Assembly (NCBI RefSeq): GCF_001602525.1
Contig: NZ_LSYT01000001.1
Coordinates: 186,001-250,000, forward strand
Direction of reading: 5' to 3'
Length of the DNA: 64,000 nt
Origin: Flavobacterium chilense
Lineage (GTDB): Bacteria > Bacteroidota > Bacteroidia > Flavobacteriales > Flavobacteriaceae
Below are positions 48,344 to 57,396 of this stretch, piece by piece (the first letter of the stretch is position 1; each line of letters begins with the position of its first letter). The notes under the pieces were generated by a model. The model ran no database searches. It was given only the letters and a program-made list of their open reading frames with translations, and had not been told where the DNA came from. The position numbers and the translations under genes are program-made.

Positions 48344-49078
48344 TTAAGCTTTTGAAATTTTTCCTGATCCGGAAACTTTTACATCTCTTTTTTCAGGGTT
48401 TCCTGTGTATTTGATATCTCCGGATCCAGAAACTCTCGCAGTTAAACTTTCGTTACAGTTTACACGGCTATTACCTGAACCTGAAACATTCACATCAACA
48501 TTTTTAGATTTTAAATTTGCAGCATTAATGTCTCCTGAGCCCGAAAGTTTGGTTGTAAAATTATTTGTATTTCCTTTTAACTGTACATTTCCTGAACCAC
48601 TTAAATTAAGTTCCAGATTATTAGAATCAACAGCTAAATCAAAGTTTCCGGATCCTGATAATTTAGCCAGAAATTTATCATTCTTGATGGTGTCTTTTGA
48701 CTGAATATCTCCTGAACCGGCTAAACTTACTTCTGATATTTTTTCAAACGGAATGGTAATCTGGATTTTTTTACCCGCACTAGGTCTAATATTAGTGTTT
48801 TTTTCCACATATACTTTTAGTGTATTGTCTTCAACAACAACTTTTATTGAAGGCAATAGGTTTTCTTCACCTTTTACAATAATTTTTCCTTCTTTTCCTG
48901 ATACTAAATCCACATCAAAAGACCCTGAAACCTTTATAGCATCGTAGTCAGAAGTTGTTCTTGTTTCGGTAACCACATTACCATTTCCGCTTATTTTATT
49001 ATTTGATGACCATTGGGCATTTGCGATACAACTCATTAAAAATGCTCCGCAAACTAATAATTGAACTGATTTTTTCAT
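48344..49078 (-). CDS. Head-GIN (DUF2807) domain protein
   Basis: A 244-residue exported protein. The signal peptide ends SCIANAQ; the Cys near its end is not clearly a lipobox. The mature part is a repetitive beta-solenoid: seven G-S-G turns (LAGSGDI, LSGSGNF, LSGSGNV, LSGSGDI, VSGSGNS, VSGSGDI, VSGSGKI) about 20 residues apart. The YDAIKVSGSFDVDLVSG start is the DUF2807 signature. It is the last gene of the sigma/anti-sigma operon, 21 bases after the DUF4097-like gene. It may be an envelope-stress surface protein; its function is unproven. Confidence 0.85.
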   Translation of the reverse strand: MKKSVQLLVCGAFLMSCIANAQWSSNNKISGNGNVVTETRTTSDYDAIKVSGSFDVDLVSGKEGKIIVKGEENLLPSIKVVVEDNTLKVYVEKNTNIRPSAGKKIQITIPFEKISEVSLAGSGDIQSKDTIKNDKFLAKLSGSGNFDLAVDSNNLELNLSGSGNVQLKGNTNNFTTKLSGSGDINAANLKSKNVDVNVSGSGNSRVNCNESLTARVSGSGDIKYTGNPEKRDVKVSGSGKISKA

Positions 49079-49099
49079 CTTTTGATTGTTTTAAGGTTG

Positions 49100-50158
49100 T
49101 TATTTTTTAACTAAAGTTACATTGCCATAACTTGAATTGACAACAATTTTACTTTGTCCTTTTTTCTTATTGAAGCCACTTACTTTTTTAGATGAACTTT
49201 TAGTTTCAGTAACTAAAACGTCTAAAGAACTATCATTTTTAATACTTCCATATTTTGTATTGATATCAAAATCAAAAGCATAATTAGTATTATAATTTAA
49301 CGTCATATTAGTATATGCTGTATTGAGCGTAACATTTTTTGGCTTTTCGTTCAAAGACTCAACATTTATTTTAGAGTAAGTAGTGTTAATGTTCAGGTCT
49401 TTGGAAATATCTCCAATAGAAACCGTCAAATAATTTCCGGACCCCTCAAGTGAGTTTACTTTTTGAAATTTAAAGGTACCATAGTTGGAATCGTATTTAA
49501 TGTTTTCTCCATCTTGCAAGCTAATGTCAGTATAATTTGCATCAATGTTTAAATTCCCGGATTCATTGATTTTCAAACTAGAATAACGTGCTTCAATAGT
49601 ACCATTTTTAATATAATCAATCGTAGAGTTTTGGCAATAACCAAGTGTGATTTTATTAGTACCACCATTCAGTTTTCCGCTTATTAGTTTACCATATTTA
49701 CAGGAAATGTCAGTAGTTGACTCTAAATTTAGAGTTGTAATGTTGCCGTATTTATTATTAAGTTTTACGGTTCCGTTTTTTGGAAGTTTTATCACATAAT
49801 TGATCTCAAAAAAATTACTGCTTCCTTTGCTTTTAAAAGACGAATTAGAAATGTTGGTAACAGCAGTAACTAATGATTTTAAAGCTGTAATATCTACATC
49901 AATACTGTTCAATTTGTCATTTACCCAGCTTTCATTTGTGCCGGTAACCTTAATTGTAATATCAAGATCTACTTTGTCTTCATCCCAGGTACTTACAGTG
50001 ATATTACCATATTTATTGTCAATATCAATTCCCGCGTTTGAATTAACGATATAGGTTTTCTTGATGTTTTTTTGTTTTGAGATGTAATTATCATCATTTG
50101 AGAATCCTAAAAAAGGAATCAAAAGAAATAAAATAAGAATGTTATAATGTTTTTTCAT
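49100..50158 (-). CDS. Exported beta-helix protein (DUF4097-like)
   Basis: A 352-residue protein with signal peptide MKKHYNILILFLLIPFLGFS. The mature part is a repetitive beta-strand sequence with NKYGNITVSTWDEDKV, NNKYGNITTLNLES, CKYGKL, NANYTDI, NSNYGTFKF, NTTYSKINVES, NTAYTNMTLN, NTKYGSI and NSSYGNVTLV, i.e. an N/T-x-x/Y-x-x turn about every 20-25 residues. This suggests a solenoid like DUF4097 adhesin-like proteins. The start MKKHYN at 50158 overlaps the anti-sigma gene by 17 bases; MKNLKTQL at 50182 is an alternative eight residues longer. Function unknown. Confidence 0.75.
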   Translation of the reverse strand: MKKHYNILILFLLIPFLGFSNDDNYISKQKNIKKTYIVNSNAGIDIDNKYGNITVSTWDEDKVDLDITIKVTGTNESWVNDKLNSIDVDITALKSLVTAVTNISNSSFKSKGSSNFFEINYVIKLPKNGTVKLNNKYGNITTLNLESTTDISCKYGKLISGKLNGGTNKITLGYCQNSTIDYIKNGTIEARYSSLKINESGNLNIDANYTDISLQDGENIKYDSNYGTFKFQKVNSLEGSGNYLTVSIGDISKDLNINTTYSKINVESLNEKPKNVTLNTAYTNMTLNYNTNYAFDFDINTKYGSIKNDSSLDVLVTETKSSSKKVSGFNKKKGQSKIVVNSSYGNVTLVKK

Positions 50159-50678
50159 GAGTTGAGTTTTTAAATTTTTCATTTTCTTCGATACGTTGCA
50201 AAACAGTTTGTAAAAAAGAGATACGCGTTTGTAAGTTGCTGATCATGGCATAAATAATTTGTTTGTTTTCGCCATTTTTCTGAACCTCTTTTAAGATTTT
50301 TGCATAATCGGCATCGAAGACTTTCATTTGTTTTAATGCGTCATTTATAATTTGTTCGTTTTCAGGCGAACTTTTTTCTTTTAATTTTACTAGCTCATTA
50401 TCAATTAAGATACTAAAGATCGAATCGGTTCGTTTAGTTTCCTTAGATGCAAATTTGAATTGTTTAGGTTTTTGGGCATTATTATAAAATAGAGAAACAC
50501 CCAGTAATACTACAATTGAAGCAGCAATTGCCCAGACAGCATAATTTTTTTTCTTAGGCTGTTTTTTATTTAATTTGTTTAAGAAATCAATTTGGTGATC
50601 AGGATTTAATTCCTGCACATCCCATTGATTTTCAAATTTTTCAAATAATTGATCTAAATCGTCATTTTCCTTTTTCAT
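50142..50678 (-). CDS. Probable membrane anti-sigma factor
   Basis: A 178-residue protein with a cytosolic N-terminal part (residues 1-45), one membrane helix (AVWAIAASIVVLLGVSLFYN, about 47-66) and a periplasmic region rich in Lys, Glu and Gln (RISFLQTVLQRIEEN) with coiled-coil character. It has no zinc-binding HxxxCxxC motif, so it is not a ZAS-type factor; the call rests on its place directly after the ECF sigma gene and its membrane topology. It overlaps the start of the DUF4097-like gene, so the genes are translationally linked. It could be a simple membrane protein rather than an anti-sigma factor. Confidence 0.7.
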   Translation of the reverse strand: MKKENDDLDQLFEKFENQWDVQELNPDHQIDFLNKLNKKQPKKKNYAVWAIAASIVVLLGVSLFYNNAQKPKQFKFASKETKRTDSIFSILIDNELVKLKEKSSPENEQIINDALKQMKVFDADYAKILKEVQKNGENKQIIYAMISNLQTRISFLQTVLQRIEENEKFKNSTHEKTL

Positions 50679-50765
50679 ATATCTAATATTTATTATTCAG
50701 AATTGATACTAAACAGGCTTTTTTGTTTGTTCTTTGTGCGCACAAAATTCTTCGCAATTGCCTTT

Positions 50766-51320
50766 TCATATTTCTTCTAATTTTTTTCTTAAGCCTTCCT
50801 TTGCTCTGCTTAACGTAGTTCGGCAATTTGCATAACTAATATTCAGGATTTCGCTAATTTCTTCCTGATCATAACCTTCAATGTAAAAGAGCGTCAAGAC
50901 CATACGGTAATTATCCTTAAGGTTTGAGATGCAATCTAAAACCTGTTTTACTTTTAGCGAATTCAAATCTAAATTTTCAGTAAATAAACTGTCATTCTCT
51001 TCTATCTTATAAAGAGTCTTACTCAGATCTTCTACCTGAAAAGCGTTATTCTTTTTATAAAAATCAATACTGTAATTGATAATTATTTTTTTTAACCATG
51101 CCCCAAAAGCCACTTCTTGTTTGTAGTCATTTATTTTTGTAAAAGCCTTTAAAAAACCTTCCTGCATGACGTCTTGTGCAAAATGTTCATCTTTTACAAT
51201 GCGATAAGCCACATTGTACATTGCTTTACAGTAACGATTGTAAACTTCGAATTGAGCCTTTTGATTGTTTTCTTTACAAAGCGTGATTAATTCTTCGATA
51301 TTTTGGTTAGTTATACTCAA
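50766..51320 (-). CDS. ECF-type RNA polymerase sigma factor
   Basis: A 184-residue sigma-70 family factor with region 2 (MYNVAYRIVKDEHFAQDVMQEGFLKAF, then FGAWLKKIIINYSIDFYKK) and region 4 (YRMVLTLFYIEGYDQEEISEILNISYANCRTTLSRAKEGL, with a helix-turn-helix) only, as expected for extracytoplasmic-function sigmas. It is the first gene of the sigma/anti-sigma/DUF4097/GIN operon and likely activates that operon itself. It lies divergent from lon with 284 bases between them; no ECF -35/-10 pair was recognised there. Confidence 0.92.
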   Translation of the reverse strand: MSITNQNIEELITLCKENNQKAQFEVYNRYCKAMYNVAYRIVKDEHFAQDVMQEGFLKAFTKINDYKQEVAFGAWLKKIIINYSIDFYKKNNAFQVEDLSKTLYKIEENDSLFTENLDLNSLKVKQVLDCISNLKDNYRMVLTLFYIEGYDQEEISEILNISYANCRTTLSRAKEGLRKKLEEI

Positions 51321-51604
51321 GTAATAGTTGCTAGTTTTTTATAATGACTTTACTTTTTTTGGTTTGTTACAGTTTTGATGAAAAAAATATAATTTTTTCT
51401 AAAAATAATGTTTTTCCGGAGTTTGTTGGTTTTGTTTGCTCAATTTCAAAACTGTCTTTGTTGCTTTTGGCATAATGATTGCCTATTTTTACCGCCTATC
51501 ATGAAATGAAACACCTGAGCTGGTTTTATTGAAAATTAAGCAATGAGGAGTTACATTTGAAGTTAGGATTTAAAATTTAATGACAAAACGACTTATATAT
51601 TATT

Positions 51605-54058
51605 ATGTCAAACCATAAAATACTTACAATTGACAATCTGTCACTTCAGGAATTCGATTCAGAGGCAGAATTAATTCCATTATTAACTCCGGAAGACGAA
51701 GAAGAAATGAATAACGAAGAACTTCCAGTTTCGTTACCCATTTTACCTTTAAGAAATACCGTTTTATTTCCGGGAGTTGTTATTCCAATTTCAGCCGGAA
51801 GAGATAAGTCTATAAAACTAATCAATGATGCCAATGCAGGCGGAAAAATCATTGGTGTAGTTTCACAGATTAATGAAGAAGATGAAGATCCGTCAAAAGA
51901 TGATATTCATAAAATAGGGACAGTAGCGAGAATTCTACGTGTTTTAAAAATGCCTGACGGAAATGTTACGGTTATTTTACAAGGAAAAAAACGTTTTGAA
52001 ATCGACGAAGTAGTTACAGAAGAACCTTATATCAATGCAACCATTAAAGAAGTTTCAGAAGAACGTCCGGATGAGAACGATACAGAGTTTACAGCTATTT
52101 TAGATTCAGTAAAAGAACTGGCTATTCAGATTATCAAAGAAAGTCCAAATATTCCGTCAGAAGCTACTTTTGCTATTAAAAACATTGAAAGCCAATCGTT
52201 TCTAATCAATTTTGTTTCTTCTAATATGAATTTATCCGTAAAAGAAAAACAAGGTTTGCTATCTATAAACGGATTAAAAGAAAGAGCTCTTGAAACTTTA
52301 CGTTATATGAATGTAGAGTTGCAGAAATTAGAATTAAAGAATGACATTCAGTCAAAAGTTCGTTTTGATTTAGATCAACAGCAACGTGAATATTTTCTTC
52401 ATCAGCAAATGAAAACCATTCAGGAAGAATTGGGTGGCGTTTCGCAGGAAGAAGAAATGGATGAAATGGGACTGAAGGCGAAAACCAAAAAATGGGACGA
52501 AAAAACGCAGAAACATTTCGAAAAAGAATTATCAAAAATGCGCAGAATGAATCCGCAATCACCTGATTTTGGTATTCAGCGTAATTATTTGGAGTTGTTT
52601 TTAGAATTGCCTTGGGGTGAATATTCTAAAGATAAATTCGACTTAAAACATGCTCAGAAAATATTAGATAAAGATCATTTCGGACTTGAAGAAGTTAAGA
52701 AAAGAATGATCGAACATTTGGCAGTATTGAAACTTCGTAACGATATGAAATCGCCAATTATTTGCTTAACAGGACCTCCGGGTGTTGGTAAAACCTCTAT
52801 TGGACGTTCTGTAGCCGAAGCTTTAGGACGTGAATATGTTCGTATTTCTTTAGGTGGTTTACGTGATGAAGCAGAAATTCGCGGACATAGAAAAACCTAT
52901 ATTGGTGCTATGCCGGGAAGAATTATTCAAAGTTTAAAAAAGGCAGGAACTTCAAATCCGGTTTTTATTTTAGATGAGATTGATAAATTGTCAAGCGGTA
53001 ATAGTGGCGATCCGTCTTCTGCTTTATTAGAAGTTTTAGATCCGGAACAAAACAATGCTTTTTATGATAATTTCCTTGAAATGGGGTATGATTTATCTAA
53101 AGTAATGTTTATTGCTACCTCGAATAACATGGCAGCAATTCAGCCGGCTTTGCGTGACAGAATGGAAGTAATAAAGATGTCAGGTTATACTATTGAAGAA
53201 AAAGTAGAAATTGCAAAAAGACACCTTTTTCCAAAACAACTAGAAGCTCACGGTTTAACAGCTAAAGATTTGACCATTGGCAAAAAACAACTGGAGAAAA
53301 TTGTAGAGGGTTATACACGCGAATCAGGAGTTCGTAATTTAGAAACTAAAATTGCTCAGGTTATTCGTAACGCCGCAAAATCTGTAGCGATGGATGAGGA
53401 GTATAATAAAAAAGTTACAGACGAAGATATTGTTAAAGTTTTAGGGGTACCAAGATTAGAACGTGACAAATACGAAAATAATGATGTTGCCGGAGTTGTT
53501 ACAGGTTTAGCCTGGACAAGCGTAGGCGGAGATATTTTGTTTATTGAATCTTTAATTTCTGAAGGAAAAGGTTCTTTGACGATTACCGGAAATTTAGGTA
53601 ATGTTATGAAAGAATCAGCAACAATTGCTTTAGAGTATATTAAAGCAAATGCTAAGAAACTAGGATTAGATACTGCATTGTTTCAAAAATACAACATTCA
53701 CCTGCATGTTCCGGAAGGAGCAACGCCAAAAGACGGACCAAGTGCGGGTATCGCAATGTTAACTTCTTTGGTTTCATTACTTACTCAGAAAAAGGTAAAG
53801 AAAAGCCTTGCTATGACCGGAGAAATTACGCTTCGCGGAAAAGTATTACCTGTAGGCGGAATTAAAGAGAAAATTTTAGCAGCAAAAAGAGCTGGTATCA
53901 AAGAAATCATTTTATGTCATGAAAACAAAAGTGATATTGATGAAATCAAAGCAGAATATTTGGAAGGTCTTACTTTTCATTATGTAAAAGAAATGAGTGA
54001 AGTTCTGGCTTTAGCTTTAACAGATCAAAGTGTTAAAAATGCCAAAACACTGAAATAA
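51605..54058 (+). CDS. lon: ATP-dependent Lon protease
   Basis: An 817-residue cytoplasmic protease that degrades misfolded and regulatory proteins. The N-terminal LON domain (to about residue 250, [19 protein letters not shown]), the AAA+ module with Walker [13 protein letters not shown] and Walker [14 protein letters not shown], and the protease domain with the Ser in GPSAGIAML and the Lys in [21 protein letters not shown] are in canonical order. The 55-residue N-terminal extension is acidic. The start ATG at 51605 is followed by the acidic leader; a terminator follows the stop at 54084-54132. Confidence 0.97.
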   Translation: MSNHKILTIDNLSLQEFDSEAELIPLLTPEDEEEMNNEELPVSLPILPLRNTVLFPGVVIPISAGRDKSIKLINDANAGGKIIGVVSQINEEDEDPSKDDIHKIGTVARILRVLKMPDGNVTVILQGKKRFEIDEVVTEEPYINATIKEVSEERPDENDTEFTAILDSVKELAIQIIKESPNIPSEATFAIKNIESQSFLINFVSSNMNLSVKEKQGLLSINGLKERALETLRYMNVELQKLELKNDIQSKVRFDLDQQQREYFLHQQMKTIQEELGGVSQEEEMDEMGLKAKTKKWDEKTQKHFEKELSKMRRMNPQSPDFGIQRNYLELFLELPWGEYSKDKFDLKHAQKILDKDHFGLEEVKKRMIEHLAVLKLRNDMKSPIICLTGPPGVGKTSIGRSVAEALGREYVRISLGGLRDEAEIRGHRKTYIGAMPGRIIQSLKKAGTSNPVFILDEIDKLSSGNSGDPSSALLEVLDPEQNNAFYDNFLEMGYDLSKVMFIATSNNMAAIQPALRDRMEVIKMSGYTIEEKVEIAKRHLFPKQLEAHGLTAKDLTIGKKQLEKIVEGYTRESGVRNLETKIAQVIRNAAKSVAMDEEYNKKVTDEDIVKVLGVPRLERDKYENNDVAGVVTGLAWTSVGGDILFIESLISEGKGSLTITGNLGNVMKESATIALEYIKANAKKLGLDTALFQKYNIHLHVPEGATPKDGPSAGIAMLTSLVSLLTQKKVKKSLAMTGEITLRGKVLPVGGIKEKILAAKRAGIKEIILCHENKSDIDEIKAEYLEGLTFHYVKEMSEVLALALTDQSVKNAKTLK

Positions 54059-54083
54059 GCTATTATTAAGAGCTTTTAAATCT

Positions 54084-54132
54084 AAAATCCAAATTCCAAT
54101 TTTTAACTAAGATTGGGACTTGGATTTTTTTT
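54084..54132 (+). terminator. Terminator of lon
   Basis: A 17-bp stem AAAATCCAAATTCCAAT / ATTGGGACTTGGATTTT (54084-54100 with 54112-54128), one mismatch and one G-U, then a T run. Confidence 0.8.
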
Positions 54133-54223
54133 TTATTGGAATTTAACTTTAATTTTATTTTATCCGTTATATAATTTTATCTTCGCATTTGCGTTATCCC
54201 CATATAGGAATCGCCCCAAAAGC

Positions 54224-55243
54224 ATGTTAAAACGATTGGTTTTACTTTTTTTTATACTAGTTTGTTCGGTTTCTTTCGGACAAATTGGTGGACGCTACAC
54301 CTATCAGTTTCTTAATTTAACGTCTTCACCAAGGCAGGCAGCGTTAGGTGGAAATATAATAACGATTTACGACGAAGATGTCAACCAGGCAATGTCTAAT
54401 CCGGCAGTTTTAAATGAAGATATGGACAATCATCTTGCAATGAATTATGGGAGTTATTACGGAGAAGCTTCTTACGGAACTGCTTCTTATGCTTATACTT
54501 ACGACAGACACGTGCAAACATTCTATGCCGGAGTGAATTATGTGAACTACGGTTCTTTTGACGGATATGATGAAAATGGTCAGGCAACATCGAATTTTAC
54601 AGGAAGCGAAGGCGCATTATTATTGGGATACGCTTATAATGTTCCTTTTACAGATTTACATATTGGAGCTAATGTTAAGTTAATATCTTCGACCTTAGAG
54701 AGTTATAATTCTATTGGAGGTGCAATTGATTTAGGTTTTTTGTATGTAATTGAAAAAAATGATGTAAATTTGGCGCTGGTAATTCGTAATATTGGAACTC
54801 AGTTTACAACTTATTCAGGTATATATGAAAAATTACCATTTGAAATCACTGCTGGTGTCTCACAAGAATTAGAGCACGTACCCATTCGCTGGCATCTTTC
54901 GTTAGAAAATTTGCAACAATGGAATCTCTCTTTTTCCAATCCCGTTCGTGGGGGAACCAACATTGATGGATCAACAAGTAACGAGAAAGTTTCGTTTGTT
55001 AATAATGCATTGCGACATGTTGTTTTTGGAGTGGAGCTTTTCCCCAAAAAAGCATTTAATTTGCGTTTAGGATATAATTTTAGAAGAGGAGAAGAATTAA
55101 GAGTGGAAGATCAGCGTAATTTTTCAGGAGTTTCATTAGGATTCGGTTTGAAGATGAATAGATTAAAATTTAACTATTCGTATTCTAGATATACATTGGC
55201 GGCAAATACAAGTCTTTTTGGTTTAACTTTAAATTTTCAATAG
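54224..55243 (+). CDS. porQ: Type IX secretion system protein PorQ
   Basis: A 339-residue outer-membrane beta-barrel of the PorV/PorQ family with signal peptide MLKRLVLLFFILVCSVSFGQ. The mature start GGRYTYQFLNLTSSPRQAALGGNIITIYDEDVNQAMSNPA is highly diagnostic of PorQ. Later strands (LHIGANVKLISSTLES, VSLGFGLKMNRLKFNYSYSRYTLA) alternate aromatic and polar residues as in the barrel. PorQ, with PorU, PorV and PorZ, forms the attachment complex that processes T9SS cargo, such as the protease at 22594-29484. I chose the ATG at 54224 for its clean signal peptide. A near-consensus TATCTTCG lies 39 bases upstream (54178-54185). Confidence 0.9.
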   Translation: MLKRLVLLFFILVCSVSFGQIGGRYTYQFLNLTSSPRQAALGGNIITIYDEDVNQAMSNPAVLNEDMDNHLAMNYGSYYGEASYGTASYAYTYDRHVQTFYAGVNYVNYGSFDGYDENGQATSNFTGSEGALLLGYAYNVPFTDLHIGANVKLISSTLESYNSIGGAIDLGFLYVIEKNDVNLALVIRNIGTQFTTYSGIYEKLPFEITAGVSQELEHVPIRWHLSLENLQQWNLSFSNPVRGGTNIDGSTSNEKVSFVNNALRHVVFGVELFPKKAFNLRLGYNFRRGEELRVEDQRNFSGVSLGFGLKMNRLKFNYSYSRYTLAANTSLFGLTLNFQ

Positions 55244-55247
55244 TTGT

Positions 55248-55850
55248 ATGAAGATATTTACTCTATTTTTGTTCATGACTATGGGTGTTTTTACGGGAGC
55301 AAAACACTATTATAAAGAAGAGTCTACTATTACAGATGCTGAAATTGAAAGAATTAACAGCAGAATAGAAGATATAAAAAATACGATTAGCGTTGATCAC
55401 AGATACAACACTAAAATCGCTTTTTTGGTAGATATGAAAATACCATCGGGTAAAAATCGCTTTTTTGTTTACGACCTGGAGAATAACAAAATTATCGATC
55501 AGGGCTTAGTAGCACACGGCTCAGGCTCAGAAACCGGAGTTAAAGGAATGCTTAAGTTTAGCAACTTGCCAAATTCTAACTGCACAGCTTTAGGAAAATA
55601 TGCAATTGGTAAAACTTATAAAGGTATTTTTGGAAAAGCTTATAAATTAGCCGGGCTTGAAGAAACTAATAACAATGCTTTGCAAAGAGCGATAGTACTA
55701 CATTATTATTCTGCAGTACCTTGTGATGAGCAGGATTATTATATCAGCAACAGTCACGGTTGTCCAATGGTTAATGAGCAGTTCTTTAAACGAATTGAAA
55801 AAATAATTGATAGTTCTAAGTCGAATATTATTTTAGATATTTATTACTAA
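55248..55850 (+). CDS. L,D-transpeptidase-fold (YkuD_2) protein, copy 1
   Basis: A 200-residue exported protein, beginning with a short hydrophobic signal MKIFTLFLFMTMGVFTGA. The YkuD_2 core has His152 in VLHYYSAVP and the catalytic motif SHGCPMV (His170, Gly171, Cys172). The preceding GLVAHGSGSE and FSNLPNSNCTALGKYAIGKTYKGIFGKAYKL segments are typical of the family, which includes predicted murein L,D-transpeptidases/carboxypeptidases. It follows porQ by only four bases, so the two are probably co-transcribed. It is a paralogue of the gene at 55985-56587, with all motif positions at equal residue numbers. Confidence 0.85.
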   Translation: MKIFTLFLFMTMGVFTGAKHYYKEESTITDAEIERINSRIEDIKNTISVDHRYNTKIAFLVDMKIPSGKNRFFVYDLENNKIIDQGLVAHGSGSETGVKGMLKFSNLPNSNCTALGKYAIGKTYKGIFGKAYKLAGLEETNNNALQRAIVLHYYSAVPCDEQDYYISNSHGCPMVNEQFFKRIEKIIDSSKSNIILDIYY

Positions 55851-55984
55851 GAAAACTTCCAGATAAAATAAACCTATTTTAACTGCTACAAACATTCTCC
55901 AGACACAGGAGATTACTTTGATATGTGGCAGTTATTCTTTTTATATTCAATTTTAATTCACAATAATTTAATTACAAGTATAAT

Positions 55985-56587
55985 ATGAAGAAGATCTTTT
56001 TTGTTTTTCTTTTGATAATACTTGTTTTTATTGGATATAAAATTGCTTTCAATAGCTGTAATTTTTCCTTTTCAGAAACTAAAAATATCGATGCTTCTCA
56101 GATTGAAGCAGTAAAAAAACTAGTTCGCAGCAATCAAAAATACAATAACAGAATTGCTTTTTTTATTGATATGAAAATACCATCCGGTAAAAATCGCTTT
56201 TTTGTTTACGATTTAAAATTAAATAAAATTATTGATAAAGGATTAGTTGCTCATGGCTCCGGTTCTGAGACTAAAATCAAAGGAAAATTAAAATTTAGCA
56301 ATGTTCCAAATTCGCTAAGTACTTCATTAGGCAAATATTCCATAGGAAATTATTATTACGGAAAGTTCGGAAAAGCTTATAAACTTTACGGCTTAGACGA
56401 CACCAATAGTAATGCCTTTAATCGAGATATTGTGTTTCATTATTATTTTGATGTTCCGTATAAAGAACAGGATAACTATATTTGCAATAGTTATGGCTGT
56501 CCAATGGTAAGCAAAAAATATTTTGAAAGAATAGCAAGAATAATAGACCAGTCTAAATTGCCTATTGTGATGAATATTTACTACTAA
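55985..56587 (+). CDS. L,D-transpeptidase-fold paralogue, copy 2 (SYGC variant)
   Basis: A 200-residue paralogue of the preceding protein, with an N-terminal hydrophobic segment MKKIFFVFLLIILVFIGYKI. His152 (VFHYYFDVP) and Cys172 are kept, but the motif SHGC reads SYGC (Tyr170), as NSYGCPMVS. The codon is TAT where copy 1 has CAC, so two base changes separate them; this is not a single sequencing error. In YkuD enzymes this His is near-invariant, so activity may be lost or altered. It ends 47 bases before cmk. Confidence 0.82.
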   Translation: MKKIFFVFLLIILVFIGYKIAFNSCNFSFSETKNIDASQIEAVKKLVRSNQKYNNRIAFFIDMKIPSGKNRFFVYDLKLNKIIDKGLVAHGSGSETKIKGKLKFSNVPNSLSTSLGKYSIGNYYYGKFGKAYKLYGLDDTNSNAFNRDIVFHYYFDVPYKEQDNYICNSYGCPMVSKKYFERIARIIDQSKLPIVMNIYY

Positions 56588-56634
56588 GGTAATACCGTAA
56601 CAATTAATAAGGACTAAACTTAAAATATAAAAAA

Positions 56635-57327
56635 TTGAAAAAAATTACCATTGCAATTGATGGGTTCTCATCAACAGGAAAAAGCACTTTAGCAAAACAA
56701 TTAGCAAAAGAGCTTGAATATGTTTATGTGGATACCGGAGCGATGTACCGTGCTGTGGCTTATTTTGCCATGCAGAATCAGTTTATTGGAACTGATTTTT
56801 TTGATAAAAAAGCCTTAATTGTGTCCTTACCAAAAATTCAGTTAGAATTTAAATTTAATACAGATTTAGGTTTTGCTGAGATGTATTTGAATGGAGAAAA
56901 TGTTGAAAAACAAATCCGTACCATCGAAGTTTCAAATTTCGTAAGCAAAGTAGCGGAAGTTTCTGAAGTACGCTCAAAATTAGTTGAGCAACAACAGGAA
57001 ATGGGAAAAAATAAAGCTATTGTTATGGATGGCAGGGATATAGGAACAGTTGTTTTTCCGAATGCCGAACTTAAAATATTCATGACTGCAAGTGCCGAAA
57101 CCCGTGCGCAAAGACGTTTTGATGAATTACAACAAAAAGGCGATAATGTTTCGTATGAAGAAGTTTTAAAAAATGTTGTCGAGAGAGATTATATAGACAC
57201 ACACCGTGAAGATTCTCCTTTGGTGATTGCTGATGACGCTATTGAAATAGATAATTCTTACTTAAATAAAGAAGAGCAATTCGCAGCAGTATTAGAATTA
57301 GTAAATGATGTTGTTAAAACAGTTTAA
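56635..57327 (+). CDS. cmk: Cytidylate kinase
   Basis: A 230-residue cytoplasmic kinase that phosphorylates CMP and dCMP. Walker A is IDGFSSTGKSTLAKQLAKEL, CMP-binding residues lie in YVDTGAMYRAVAYFA, and MDGRDIGTVVFPNAELKIF is the family signature, with the LID around RAQRRFDELQQKG. The start is TTG 56635 (KKITIAIDGFSS), where the family sequence begins. It lies near porQ and upstream of rpsA, echoing the common bacterial order cmk-rpsA, here interrupted by 2.4 kb. Confidence 0.95.
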   Translation: MKKITIAIDGFSSTGKSTLAKQLAKELEYVYVDTGAMYRAVAYFAMQNQFIGTDFFDKKALIVSLPKIQLEFKFNTDLGFAEMYLNGENVEKQIRTIEVSNFVSKVAEVSEVRSKLVEQQQEMGKNKAIVMDGRDIGTVVFPNAELKIFMTASAETRAQRRFDELQQKGDNVSYEEVLKNVVERDYIDTHREDSPLVIADDAIEIDNSYLNKEEQFAAVLELVNDVVKTV

Positions 57328-57396
57328 TTTTTTGTAGATATCATTTTTAATGGTAGTTTTACCGCTTCATTTTTACTTTAAAGACAATTTCATCAT

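Noticed and set aside
48405..48704. Antisense frame of 99 codons in the head-GIN gene, rich in PEP
   Set aside because: It is the complement of the GSG repeats; the sense strand gives the known family.
52263..52562. Antisense 99-codon frame within lon
   Set aside because: Shadow of conserved lon coding sequence.
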